NCBI GenBank assembly: GCA_002794735.1
Contig: NBAZ01000001.1
Coordinates: forward strand, 2,604,001-2,668,000
From: Pyrrhoderma lamaoense
Taxonomy: Eukaryota; Basidiomycota; Agaricomycetes; Hymenochaetales; Hymenochaetaceae
DNA length: 64,000 nucleotides
Direction: 5' to 3'
The translations under genes and the position numbers were made by a program. The notes under the pieces were generated by a model that was given only the letters and a program-made list of their open reading frames with translations, ran no database searches and was not told the origin of the DNA. Positions 49,001 through 60,610 of the stretch are shown here, in pieces. Every line of letters begins with the position of its first letter. The first letter of the stretch is position 1.

Positions 49001-49429
49001 AGGCTCATAAGCTTCTTCTGAAGATGGATAGGTGTATATAGATGGTTCCCCCGGAGATTTTAGGTCGTACGGATAAGATGAAGTTGAGCTATAAGTGAGT
49101 GGCCGATTGGTCCGAGGCGGGGTCTCATGGGCTGGAGGCTTCTGCAATGGGAGAGGTGGGGAGGAGGGACCAGGAGGTATGTCAATCTTCGGGTGAGCCT
49201 TCTTTGTCTTGAAACCTATTGCAGACACAAGAGTATTAAATTTTTTGCTCGACTTGGTTTGTCGAGATGATGACTCTTCACCCATGTAAGAATGCTGTTG
49301 CGAAGATGCTGGGGATGTTGGGGTTGTGGCGGGGGAGTCAGGTATATGGTATGCTAAAGACTGTGCCTTTGAGGCAGACCGTGACCACCATTGCTGTTGT
49401 CTAGCTTGAGAATGAAGGGTGGAGGACAT
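46033..49429 (-). CDS. Large Ser/Pro-rich protein, function unknown
   Basis: Two exons, 48669-49429 and 46033-48600, encode about 1,109 aa. The intron (48601-48668) keeps phase as SSG-LSGDIDFTLGT. Almost the whole protein is Ser/Pro/Arg/Thr-rich and predicted disordered, with many RRxS-type sites that could be phosphorylated. Short conserved-looking blocks are SSKKFNTLVSAIGFKTKKAH near residue 65 and an acidic end (FLNIDDDFVEPVP, LDLMRSVEDISDD). One missing base near 46335 (C4 for C5) hides the last ~100 residues; with it the frame runs to TGA 46033-46035. No catalytic or membrane segment is visible. A cytoskeleton or polarity scaffold is possible but unsupported. Confidence 0.75.
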
Positions 49430-50776
49430 TGTCGGGAATAAAAGAGTGGCAGGTAAAGGCTAGATGAAGGAGAGCCGATATGAAAGACCGGGACGTTAGA
49501 AAATCAGGGGCCAGCCTTGCCGATATGAAGATTGCTGAGCAGGGTGTGTTCAGAACAGAAAGATGGGACGATATTCCGGCAATTGATTGGACCCACCGCC
49601 GCTGAAAACGGTAGTTTTCATGAGATAGAAGTTATGATGAAGTGATGGTGGTGGCCGGAGATGAGGAGAACAAAGAGCGAAACGAACAGAACGGGCGTGA
49701 GCGACGGGATAAATAACCTTCGAAACGATCAAAACTCACAGAAAGACAAGTTTCCGGGCGGCGTCTAGGGCTGTAGTGTCGTTTAAGCAGCCGTACTGCG
49801 TCGGAGAGGAAGAGGAAAAGATGTACACACGTTGCAGGAGATGGGTGCAACGAGAAGACATCGACGACGAGGACGTCGACGATGAGCAACAAGGAGACCC
49901 GGCTCGCGGTAGCTTTTCTCACTCGTAGCTATAGCCGCCCTAATCCTTCTGATCGCGGCATTTTCTATTCTCAACATCATAATTCCCTTTTCTGGACATC
50001 AAACTTTCTGACTAACTTCTCCCCCTTTGGGACCTAGAAATTCCATTTTACTATCACCAGGGGATGATGAAGAAAATAACATAATTACACGCGATAGTAG
50101 GCCCAGTTTCCTCTCTTTTCTCTTTGCTATGTTTTTTCTACTAGTTCTAATGTCATCCGTATTGGTATATTTCTACTTTGGAAAATTAAATCTTCGGTCT
50201 CATTGTCTTCATTAAGACTCAATATCCTTTTTTTTTCTATTAATTTTACCAATTTTCTGTTGCATTATGCCGGTCGCCGAAAAGTGCCACATTGTCATTT
50301 TTGCCCGATATCCGGGGTAGAGAACGAGAGCCTTCGAACTTTCGCAGCTCTTTTTTTCCCAATCTTTTCTGATGAACCTGATCGCTACGCCGCTTGCAGC
50401 ACTGACGGGAGCGTGGATCCGCGGCCAAACCAGATTCAGATAGACATTTTTCAGACTAATTCCATTCATTTTCTGCACTTTTGTTCCGCGAATTGCAATT
50501 CTGTTCATTTGTCTAATTTATGTTTACAAACTTGTCATTTAGTCCCGCTTTCCCACAAGCGCGTGAGCCGAGTCAAACCTTAAATTTGTTTTTTTCAGTG
50601 CGCTCAGGTACTTGGCTTACTACTTCTAGTAAGTGGGCAACACTACACTTATTACATCGTTCCAATTTAAAATAAAATACATCCCATGACTCGTACACCT
50701 AAAAGGATGTTTCGTCTCAAGCTTCAAAATCTTATCTATCCTCACTTTAAGCCACGATAACATTGAATTGCCCACC
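49430..50776. other. Divergent intergenic region
   Basis: 1.35 kb between the Ser-rich gene (-) and the EthD-like gene (+). A short frame at 50027-50215 encodes one hydrophobic stretch but starts with TTG and has no support. Nothing else seen. Confidence 0.5.
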
Positions 50777-51478
50777 ATGAGCACCAAAGTCCTCTTGTAT
50801 GTGCTTGCAGAAGTCGGTGACAAGCTCAGTGAAAGCGAATTCCATGACTGGTACGATAATGAACATATCCCACTGCGCACTGCTCTCTCTGGATTCCAGA
50901 CTGCTACCCGTCTGATCCAGGCAGATAATCAGAAACCACATGGGCTGCAATATATGATATTTCTACCATCGACTTCCTCAGAGCGACGCGTATACGAACC
51001 TCGCACGCACAGAAGTCCACGTGAGGCTGATCTACTGGGTCGTATCGGACTTTTAGACCGGCGCATCTATACCTTAATGAATCTGACCCACAACCGTTAG
51101 TCCGGAGTTTACTGGTCTTACGGAAGGATGGCGTTTTTATCTGTTTCTTTTGACATTCCGTCTGATTTCGAGATCGAATTTGATAAATGGTATAACGAAG
51201 AACATATAACACTCTTATCCAAAGTTCCCGGATGGATGCGAACCCGACGTTTCACCCTTGTAGAATCCGGGGCAATAGGTGTGATGAAGGAATCAGGCAA
51301 TTACCAACCTCCTCCCAAGTATCTTGCTATACATGAGTATAAGGATGCGGATATAATGAACACCCCGGAATTTAAGAAGGCCATTTCAACTCCTTGGAGA
51401 ATTAGAGTAATGGACAAAGTAATAAGAGACGAACGGCGTGTCTTCAAAGTTTACAAGACATTTGGATCGAAGGCTTGA
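50777..51478 (+). CDS. Tandem dimeric alpha/beta-barrel (EthD-like) protein
   Basis: A single-exon gene of about 230 aa, read across several frame breaks (near 50940, 51023, 51080, 51132). Each half starts with a similar strand-helix unit: KVLLYVLAEVGDKLSESEFH with WYDNEHIPLR, and FLSVSFDIPSDFEIEFDKWY with NEEHITLLSKVPGW. The H/N-E-H-I motif and a following F-x-x-A-x-R/M-R-x-R-x-F strand are typical of EthD and related dimeric barrel proteins. Two units in one chain would let it fold as a self-contained barrel. Such proteins occur in small-molecule metabolism of fungi; the reaction is unknown. The high number of breaks could also mean partial decay. Confidence 0.65.
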
Positions 51479-51737
51479 GCCACCTTGAGTAAGTTCTCTT
51501 ATTTCTACTTCTGGCTTACTAAAAGTACTGAAATTAGCTTGCAACCTTACCGTCAGAGAAGTAATTGAATTATGTATTATAACAAATCCTGTAAACAAAG
51601 CAATATTATGACTTCAAAGAAAATAATCTGAGTGAGATAGAGTTGATGAGGTAGAAATAAGATGCCTTTGTATAAATAACTAAATGTTCATGTGAGATAC
51701 GTCTCCTGGCTCCAATAGTAGATACTGCCGGGTATAT

Positions 51738-52743
51738 TCATAGTCCCGCCCAAAGATCCTCTTGGTCGCGATCATCAACCGGGGCAGGAGTCGTTTTATG
51801 TTGCTTCGGTACGGAAGTACGTACAAGACCTTCTTCTTCATCTCTGCCTTGAGCATCAAACAGCACTACATTACGTCCTCTTGGGCGAAAGAGTTCCTCT
51901 TCTGCATCCTCCGGTAAGTCGAGATCCAAACTACTGAAACCAGCCCTTCTTGCTGCGGACAGATCGATAGGACGCGGTCGGGAGAATATGGACTGGCCAG
52001 ATCTTTGGTGCAAGAATAGTGATAAACTTCTAACCCGCTGTAAGAAAGGGAAAAGAAGACTCACTGTCTCATAACTGCAGCCAGTCTTACGAACTGCAAC
52101 ACATTACGACCGACAAGAAGTAGTGTATCAAAGAGTTCCTCTTCTTTACTTGTTGACCCGCATCCCGCAAATAGAATAACCAGTACAGTAATTACGCAGA
52201 AAAGGGTTAAAATCAGATCCAGAATGTTAAAAGGCGATCTCCAGAATTGCTGTTAGACGTAAGTTATCATGTAACCTAAAAAGTCATAACCACACTTACA
52301 CGACCGAATGCCACAAAGCGTACGGCTACCTCTCCTATCATTGTTGAATTGATTATTAGTTCAAGAATATAGAACGGCAATCCAGGACAACCATCCTGTA
52401 AGCTAAGAACTACGGTCGTGATAGATAGTGCGGCCATGATAAGATACAGAAATATGTACGTCCGAGAATGGACGAAACGATTTGCGATGTTTCGAGTGAT
52501 TTCCTGGCGCGTAAGTGCATAGAGTGAGCGTGTCGGCCTACGTGAGCGCATTCAATAAATGAGGACAATGGGTAGCCCGAAGTCTACGTGTCAAAATGCG
52601 GAGAAACACCATGACTAAATATAGAATACACACACTGGTTGTGATGGTTGCTCCTGGTGTAGAGGATCATGTTCATTGGCCTCGTTATCGTCAAAAGATT
52701 CATCCGCATCAGGGCCCATGGCCCGAGTATCTTGAGAGCTCAT
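51738..52743 (-). CDS. Small voltage-sensor-like membrane protein
   Basis: Exons 52636-52743, ~52300-52535 (5' edge uncertain), 52065-52250, 51738-52012. The N-terminus is acidic (MSSQDTRAMGPDADESFDDN). It leads to RQEITRNIANRFVHSRTYIF and then four hydrophobic segments: YLIMAALSITTVVLSL; LPFYILELIINSTMIGEVAV; NILDLILTLFCVITVLVILF; and an S4-like amphipathic VGRNVLQFVRLAAVMRQ. The order S1-S4 with VRFVAFGRQFWRSPFNILD between S2 and S3 resembles the voltage-sensor part of ion-transport proteins, without pore helices. The tail is cytosolic and ends RDQEDLWAGL. An extra T at 52200-52204 breaks the third exon. Function unknown; an organelle ion channel or regulator is an inference. Confidence 0.7.
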
Positions 52744-53066
52744 AGTCTCATTCAAAAACGACGATTGTTTGGAATTACTACAAACTTGTAGGCTAAGGAG
52801 TCAAGACTGCTGCTACGGGTGTACACGCCTTGTTCAGTCCTCATTACTGTTCCTACATGGCATATGTAATCACAAGCGCCGATCATATATTCTATATTTG
52901 GTGATAACTCATTACACACGTACGCGAACCAGCTCTATTGTGAATGACATTCTTCATCTTTTTCCTCGTACTCCAACAATCTCGTTAGCAATAACTCTGT
53001 ACCTTTGCTCGACAAGTCAAATCCTAATCAAAGTAATCCCTTTACCCTAGAAAAAGATCTGCCAAG
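52744..53066. other. Divergent intergenic region
   Basis: 323 bp between the voltage-sensor-like gene and CWC25; holds both promoters. Nothing else seen. Confidence 0.6.
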
Positions 53067-54518
53067 ATGGGTGGTGGGGACTTGAACATGAAAAAGTCGT
53101 GGCATCCGCTCCTGATGAAGAATCAGGAGCGGGTGTGGCTCGAAGAGAAGAAAGCTGTATGACATTTCCATATAACTTTTGCCTGGAATGTAATTCCAAT
53201 GATATACAATCATTTTAGCTTGAAGAGAAGAAGAAACTAGATCAACTTCGCAAAGAAAAGGAAGAAGAAAGGCAACTTCAAGAATTACAACGTCTTCAGG
53301 AGGAATCTACGGGGAGAAAGCGGACCGAGAAGTTAGAGTGGATGTATGCAACTCCTGCTACTGGAAGTGGGGCCAACAAGAATGACCTTGAGGACTATCT
53401 TCTCGGTAAAAAGCGAGTTGACAAGCTCCTTACTGGTGATGAGAACGAGAAGGTTGGTTTTTAATAGTCTTGGTAATGCGTGTAGCTCTTATTAATAGGT
53501 GTCTTCTGTTACGTAGATTGGTGCAGCACACAAGAACTTTATTGCTGTTCAGAATGCAAATACAGTTCGTGACATCGCTGCAAAGATTCGTGAGGATCCA
53601 CTTCTTGCTATTAAGCAACAGGAACAAGCCGCTTATCAGCAATTAATGAGCAACCCATTACGTCTGAAGGAGATGCAAGAGCGAAACGGGATCAAGCCGA
53701 AAAAGGAAAAGAAGGAGAAATCAAAGAAACACAAGCATAAGCACAGGAAGGACAGGATAGACGAGTACGAAGAGTCTCATCGACGCGAATATTCAGATAG
53801 TCGCTCGCGTACTGAGGAACGTCACTCGTTTAGAAGATACGAAAGTTCTTCCCGGTCTCCGCCCCGAAGGTCCTATCAGGGCCGAGAGAGAGGCAGGTCA
53901 CGTAGTGCAGAGCGAAGGACCAAATCAAGGAGTAGAAGTCCCGATTATCGAAATGAATATCGTCGGTCTAGCGACGTAGATAGGCGATATGGTAGGAGCC
54001 CTATTCGAGAAGATAGAAGAGAGAGGCAGTCTCGTGATTCTCGATCTGACGAGAGGTCAGTGAGAGGTCGACGAAGAAGCCCAAGCTATGAAGGGCGACA
54101 CCACTCTGATACGTATATGCATAAGAGAGAGAGAAGCCCAACACCACCATCTTACAACAAACGGTCAAGAATGTCTCCCCCACCTCGTTCTCGTCCCGAT
54201 TACCGTCCACAACGTACCAACTCTGGGCATGGCGGATCCTCTGCAAGCGGGTCTTCTAACCCCGCTGAGGACCGTGCTGCTAGACTCGCAGCAATGACCA
54301 CAAATGCAACTTCCTTAACGGCTGAACGAAAGGAACGTTTGACAACCTTACTTGCTGAGGAAAAAGCCGAGTTAGAAGCTGAGGAAAAGGCTCGTGCTAA
54401 ATCTGGAGGGATGGGAAGCTTCCTAAGTCAGGAGCAGAAAAAGGTGTTTGGCGGTTCAGGAGGGCTCGAAGACAGGATCCGAAGAGGACGTGGTGGAATG
54501 GTTGCAATAGTAGACTAG
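53067..54518 (+). CDS. CWC25: Pre-mRNA splicing factor CWC25
   Basis: Exons 53067-53156, 53219-53452 and 53517-54518 give 441 aa with no frame break. The N-terminal CIR domain reads [20 protein letters not shown], the part of Cwc25 that enters the spliceosome active site near the branch helix. A charged helix follows ([20 protein letters not shown]), then [20 protein letters not shown] and [13 protein letters not shown], strongly conserved in the family. The C-terminal half is RS/KH-rich with many Arg-Ser dipeptides and ends [20 protein letters not shown]. Cwc25 acts with Yju2 in the first catalytic step of splicing. The intron-dense genes around it are in line with a full spliceosome. Confidence 0.94.
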
Positions 54519-54783
54519 GCTATTGAGTTACGCGTACGTCATGCATTTTTAATATTTAACGCCTTTTTCCCTCTGTAACACTAGCATTTATTGTGTTATT
54601 TTACGTTTTGCCATATGTTTCTGGGATAAATATATACACTATATTACACAACTATCAGACATGAGAGTTTATAAACCAGATAGTTTCGGATCGCATAGAT
54701 AAATGTCCAGCAATTTCACGTATAACAACAGAAAGTCGAAGATAAAATGGTTGTGCTAAGTTCAAACCATGAATATGAAAGGG

Positions 54784-55329
54784 TTAAGGGAGACTTAAAG
54801 ATCTTGATAGCACAGGGCGCATGTATGGTTCCTTGCCGCGCCAGAACGAGACTCTGCCGGCCTTTTCGATAACCCTTCTAGACTGGCAAGTTAGATACGT
54901 TTTTACAGCCTGATGGATAATTGAAAGGAGAAAGAAGAGTGTTATAAAGAAGTTCAGTAAGGTTCTTACGGCAAAGAATCTTTAAGAAGGCACCTTTGTA
55001 AAGTCATTTACTTTATTTTTGGGTACCTCAAAGACAGCGACAGTATTCGCGGGAGCCTGAGAGATTGAGTTAACAGCATCCTCTGCATTGTAGTTATTGT
55101 CTTCAGGAACGATTGTCTAGTGAGAGGATGGGCCTGATTACAAAAAGGGCTATACGCATACCATAGTAACTTACAAAGATAACATGTGGCCCAAATGAAC
55201 GTTGGGCATCTTCGAACGAGAGAGATAGGTCTGAAGATGAATCCTGTTTGGACGGTTAGTTCATTCCTTCAAGCTATTCATTTATGAGAGTTTTAATTAG
55301 GTTACATTATTCTGCGCATTTTTTGTCAT
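54784..55329 (-). CDS. Small four-exon gene, unknown function
   Basis: Exons 55307-55329, 55175-55243, 54994-55116, 54784-54909 encode about 113 aa. Each junction has GT-AG borders, and the middle and last exons (69, 123, 126 nt) are phase 0. The intron before exon 2 has a GAACTAACC branch site. The protein reads SLSFEDAQRSFGPHVIF, TIVPEDNNYNAEDAV, ANTVAVFEVPKNKVNDFTK, and a basic end SRRVIEKAGRVSFWRGKEPY. The first exon needs one extra A (A5 to A6) to be in phase with the rest, or a different start. No family recognised. Support is splice logic and composition only. Confidence 0.45.
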
Positions 55330-58300
55330 GACTATCATCCCTTAGAGTGATGAGCACGTCTTAGCGAGTGGAGTGTTCGATTGAGCGGATGGCCGTTCGG
55401 GATGCTGACGGATCTCTGTCAATTGAGGCTGCCTAAGACTCGGACAGAGGGCGAAGCGATATAGTTCAGGTGCAAGTCAAAGGAGCCATATAATTTATAC
55501 GTTGTAAAAATCTTCTGTTGGGTCAACCAGTTGAAAGGGAAATACGCCAGCGATACGGGAGAAGTTCCGAGAGTGCCTCGAGCCGCATCTTCTCAGATAG
55601 TACAGATGGACATATATTTGCAGGTTTGTTCAGCGGCAGTCAGTCTATTAGGTGAGCCAGAGGGGCGATGCCGGCAGGAAGACAAATACAGGGTGAAAAA
55701 GTTAAAAAAGAACGTGAGTGCTTGGACGTAAGAGTCCATTCGGCTCAGTGAATCAGTGTGCAAAAACAACAGTATTACTTCCACAATATCCTTAATTGAT
55801 CTGATCCAGGTGACAGTAGCGTTTCATGCCTTGCAAAAACTTGTCACACTTTTCCCTTTATTGAGCTAGAGGAAAAGATGAAATACAGAGGATATGATAC
55901 TGATCTCGTGTTGCTAACGGTTATCTAGAGAAGTGAAGCAACAGTCAAAACAAAATCTTTCACGTATAGAGCACACCCGGAGTTAGGATCGAACCCATAA
56001 GCGCAGCAGAGTCTGATTGTCCCATTTTATGTTTTGACTGAAACTAGTCAACTCAGAATATCAATGTCCGCGGATGACAACCATTTTCAAGTATAAGACT
56101 AAGCAAAGTATATGAAGATCGATCAATCAGCTAAGCTTAGGCGACGAAGTTGGAGAAAAGGAGTAATTCCTGAGGGCTAGATTAGAGTCCCGTAAACATC
56201 GGCTTCTAGTAGGAGATGAAGCTTGTATGCGGTATGCGAGATGCATGTGGTTGAGGATTAAGTTACACGGTGTCGATCGCGATTTTAATTTATTATTATT
56301 TGTTATTAACCGCCGGAATTCCCTCGGCTACACCCGTGCTTTGTTTTTATTCTCTTTCGACTTGTCATTCTATCCAGTAAAAATGAAGTTGACATATCAA
56401 CATAAAAGCTTATTATTGTACATTCGCCGGTATGTCCTTATGAGTTTGTCAAATTAGACAGATTATACCCTTTATGTCTCAAATCGTATCAGATATTTAC
56501 CGGGGCGTTCTATTACTCTCGTGGTCTCCTAGTTCATATAGGGCACTCCAAAATTATGGACTATTTCAACAAGGTTCATAAATACACATAAGTCAAGGCA
56601 AGGGGCTAGGAAGTCTATTTGAAACGTGATCGTAAGTCTTCGAAATTTACTGTGATCATGGAAACAGCTGATGCGATACGATATTCTTTTGAAAATCAGA
56701 TTTAGTCGGGGTCGAAGAAATATCCTAGATACTAAAGCACTATGACTATGGAGCTATATGATATTGGATCAAGTATATGGAGAAGCTTTGTGCCTAATTT
56801 GTTAACGCTCTAAGTATCAGATAGGATTGATGTGGGTACCTTGAACTACGATGCAGGTAGATAGTTCTAGAAAGTTCGCTTAGGTACTGGGAGCATAGCA
56901 AAACTACTATAAGGGAGTTGGTACAGGATCAAAAGCTACCTCAAGCGCACGGCTCTCGGGATCTAATAGACTACTGCTTTCCTCGGAACTCCTGGCTTCC
57001 GTTGTGTAAGCTTAGGTGGATGAGTGGTTACTCGTTTCATTCACTCCAAGCTAAATGCGAATTGTGCTTCCATGGTTCCAGTACCGGGCGCGCTCGTTTA
57101 CAGCATGCCAAAGGCCCTGGATCTACTGTCTCTATAGGTATTTTGTGACTGAATGATTTCAAGTGGATCTTTGAGTTTACTTTCAAGGTTCTGAGTCGGG
57201 ATACGATAATAATTGTTGGCTTTGGTGATGCCCCTCACCGGAATCTATACCCAGAAGCACGGCGCTGAACGGAGAAGGTCAAGAAGATATATCTTATATC
57301 CTCAAACGTTACAAGAAGTTCGGTCTTATATAGCGAGGGTAGCAAGGCTTTATGAATGTGCATCAGACACAATTGGACCTCGTGGTGTTAGTCTTTTAAT
57401 GGACATCCTTAACAATGGTACAAGTGAGATATCCACATTTTCAGCGTTTTCAATTGCGATATGATCTAAACTTAGGGGAAACCCTTGATAAATGAGTTGC
57501 AGGGGAGGGGGATAGGAATTTCAGTTTGCCGTAAGCAGTCGGATGAAGTCCCTTTCCGTCTGCCTTGCTGCTCTAGATCAGTGTGGTGTATCTGCCTAGA
57601 GGATCGAGAATTTGAACTAATTATAGTGAGTTATAGCTCTGAGGGTTGTTATGAAAAACAATTCTGTTCTCGTGGGTATATAGTTCGGCACAACCGCCGT
57701 AAAACAGTATGTCTACATTCCATGGAAGAGCATTAGTTTCAAGGTCTTCCTCCCCTTATCTTAGGGATATAGAGAAATCTGAAATTCAATGTTTTCTTCT
57801 AAGACCTCGTTCCAGTTAGAGACAAAACCATAATTCCAGATATCAGCTTAGGTGTGGAGAGTTGTCCCTCTCCTCTACGTTTGGAGAAGATGTGATGAGA
57901 GGGGGGAAGTCTAGAAGCCTCTCTCCTTAAGGGAGCTATTTAACGGCATCCATTCAGATTTTTGCGCAACAGCGAGACACTGCGAACGGCAATAAGCATG
58001 GGAAAAATAAATTCAAGTAGGTGCAAATTCGCAACCTGACAATTAGGGAAAAGAAAAGGAATAATTTTGATTTGGAACGGAGTTTAGTAAATGACGATGT
58101 TGTCTCTTACCCTTTGTTGGGTTCTGTCGGCGGCATTTTGAGGGTGGACGAAGCCCATTTTTTTGGTTGTTCCATTGATTTAATATGCTAAGTTTTCATA
58201 AAACTAAAAAATACTAATACAAGTACTCTAATAATATATTATTAATAACTATTAATATCCTTCCATTACGAAATCAAGTACATGTAATAATTACCACTAT

Positions 58301-58380
58301 AGACTTGACGCGACTGCGCATGTAGAAAACTAGGAAGCTATCGTGGCTGAACACCACGCAAAATTATCACTTCACCGTCC
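55330..58380. other. 3.05-kb region without a recognisable gene
   Basis: Short open frames occur on both strands but none has domain-like or compositional support, and none joins into a spliced model. A B-box-like GGTTCGATCC lies on the minus strand near 55987-55996, without a matching tRNA body. The sequence is less skewed and less repetitive than the 11-18 kb gap. It may be decayed mobile-element DNA, a non-coding RNA locus, or a long promoter for the gene at 58381. Confidence 0.5.
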
Positions 58381-60420
58381 ATGGTGTTTACTCTAAATAT
58401 AATTCTATGCCTGCTTTCCGGGATATTAACCGTTCTTGCTTATGAGGTGCCCTTTGCTGACACGGACTACTCATCCCAGGCATGTTCTGGAATGTGGGGA
58501 GGGTCAAATGTGTATATAAACGGTCTGGCGTAATCCTTTCATCTAGTTCACAAAGTTTTAACGTTTTTCAAAATATCTAGTCAGTTTCGATGCATCATCA
58601 CAAGGCCAAGTTTCAATGGTAATATATGAATGGGGGGATAATGCAATGCTAGGGAAAGTCACGTCCTACATCGATGATACTCTTCCCGTAAGTATTTGTC
58701 TCTGTATTTTCCTAACTTGGGCCGATCTAATCTCACACTTTATTCAGCAGAAGACGTACGTTTGCACCTCTGACGCAGTTCGGGGTGGCTACTGTAGTAG
58801 CGATGAACTTGGTCGCTTTATAATTGACCTTCCAAGTGGGAAGAGCCTGAACGAAACTAGTTTCTGGACTGCCAGACTAGGCTTTAGAACCAATACTCCC
58901 GAATCAGAATCCTTGAATGTTCGCCAGGACTCTGGGAATTCGAACGCCAACTCAGGAGTCGTATGGTATGATGAACCTATTCAATATTTCGTTACGCGTA
59001 CAGGGTTCTATTGTGTGGCAATCGTTCCTGTCACAGTCCTCAGCGGTGAAAGCAGCGATAGTTCAGATTCATTGCATAGGAGACAGGACTCCTCCGACGT
59101 TCCTTTCCATCCTTCATATCATGGTACAATTCTTTTTAAAAACAAGTTCAATGGTCAACTACCGGCGTCGGATTATCCGAAGGTTAACTTCTATCTCGTT
59201 ATGTTACTTGCTTATGCTGTTCTGGCTTCGGCTGGGGCTGGCTATGTTACAAACACAGAGAAGAACTGCTTCCGTTGCAGTACTATCTCTCTAGTCTTGT
59301 TAGCTTACTGGTCATCGAAATGATGGCAAACTTTGCCTACTATAGATACCTCAACTCGCATGGAAGAGGTACTACATCTACGATCTTTCTATTTGTCGTA
59401 GCCATCCTAGATGCGGGTCGTAATGCCTTGTCATTTTTCATGCTTCTGGTCGTCTCCTTAGGTTTGAGTGTTGTACGTGAATCTTTAGGATCAACGATGA
59501 CAAAGTGTAAGATTTTGGCTGTGGCACACTTCATTTTTGGAGGTGAGAGGATCATGTATACTCTTTTTTTTCTAGTAGTTGACTTTTTCCCATATGTTAT
59601 TAGTACTCTATGCTGTAGGAATTGTTGAATTAGAACTTGAGTCGACTTCAGCTCTTATTTTACTTCTATTTGTGATTCCCCTTGCGTTCACATTAAGTGG
59701 CTTCTTGATGTGGATCATGCATTCCCTAAACGGTAGGCTTCTCCTGCAACCGGATTCTGGCTTTAATTGATTACTTTACAGCAACAATACAGCAGCTCGC
59801 TGCCCGTAAACAGCGCTATAAATTATCTATGTTCACCAAGCTGCATAGGATTCTCCTTGGAGTTATTCTCATCGTAGCTGCCTTTTTCGTAGTTTCCTCG
59901 TTCTCATTCTCTAATCGACTGGCTGAAGGTGGCTAGATCTTTACTGGGACTGTTAATTTGATAGCTAATACAGGATGATGTAGATTTCGCAGCTAACACC
60001 TGGCAAACTAGATGGTGGCTCCTGGATGGGTGGCTCTCGCTTCTCTATTTCTTTGCCTTTGCTGCGATCTGCTACCTTTGGCGTCCAACAGCTCATAACC
60101 GTCGCCTTGCGATGTCAGAAGAATTGGCTCAAGAAGACGAAGACGCAGAAGATTATGATCTCGAAGCACTCGAGAGACGAACGCGTGATAGAGAAGATGA
60201 TGATGATGCAACACTCGTCGGAAGTCGAAGAGACCCTGCCTCTGTCGTCGGAGAAGACTCAGTTGTGTTCGAGATTGGCGATCAGGACGACGACGACGAG
60301 CCTAAGTCCGCCGACAAGCGCCATATGAACCAGCATGACGCAAGTGATCGACAACATGGGAACGATAGTGAAAGACAAGGACTCATGAACGGTGACACAG
60401 GAAGAAACAGGGATGACTGA
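58381..60420 (+). CDS. PTM1/GOST-family seven-transmembrane protein
   Basis: Exons 58381-58522, 58581-58687, 58748-59542, 59604-59732, 59782-59928, 59984-60420; about 585 aa. A signal peptide (FTLNIILCLLSGILTVLAYE) is followed by a luminal domain with paired Cys (VCTSDAVRGGYC) and a strand GFYCVAIVPV before the membrane part. Seven helices follow, starting at VNFYLVMLLAYAVLASAGAW and including LSSLVSLLVIEMMANFAYYR and AGRNALSFFMLLVVSLGLSV. The cytosolic tail is very acidic (EELAQEDEDAEDYDLEALE, DQDDDDEPK). This is the layout of yeast Ptm1 and the GPR107/GPR108 group (GOLD-domain seven-TM proteins) of the Golgi-endosome system. One base is missing near 59240. The last intron is read to TAG 59981-59983, which keeps the frame. 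Confidence 0.92.
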
Positions 60421-60610
60421 ATAGGAATCTTGATTTTTACATAAAAAAGGACTTTTAATTCTTTTATCACATTTCTGTAATGTTACTGCAAAATGTTCCT
60501 TAAATTAAGTACGTATCTAGAATACACATAATTTTTTTTCAACATGCGAAGTTGCAAGACTATGAAACGATGCAAATATATAATTTACAAAAAAGAGGGG
60601 GGATGCGATC

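Noticed and set aside
50027..50215. Small membrane-segment ORF
   Set aside because: It starts with TTG and has one hydrophobic stretch only; no sign of a gene around it.
23221..54518. A functional cluster of transcription genes (RPB6, BDP1, RPB2)
   Set aside because: They are tens of kilobases apart with unrelated genes between them; no shared regulation is visible.
55976..56030. tRNA-like segment on the minus strand (B-box-like GGTTCGATCC)
   Set aside because: The B-box core is there, but I could not pair a 7-bp acceptor stem, find an A box or form a T stem. At best it is a chance match or an old remnant.
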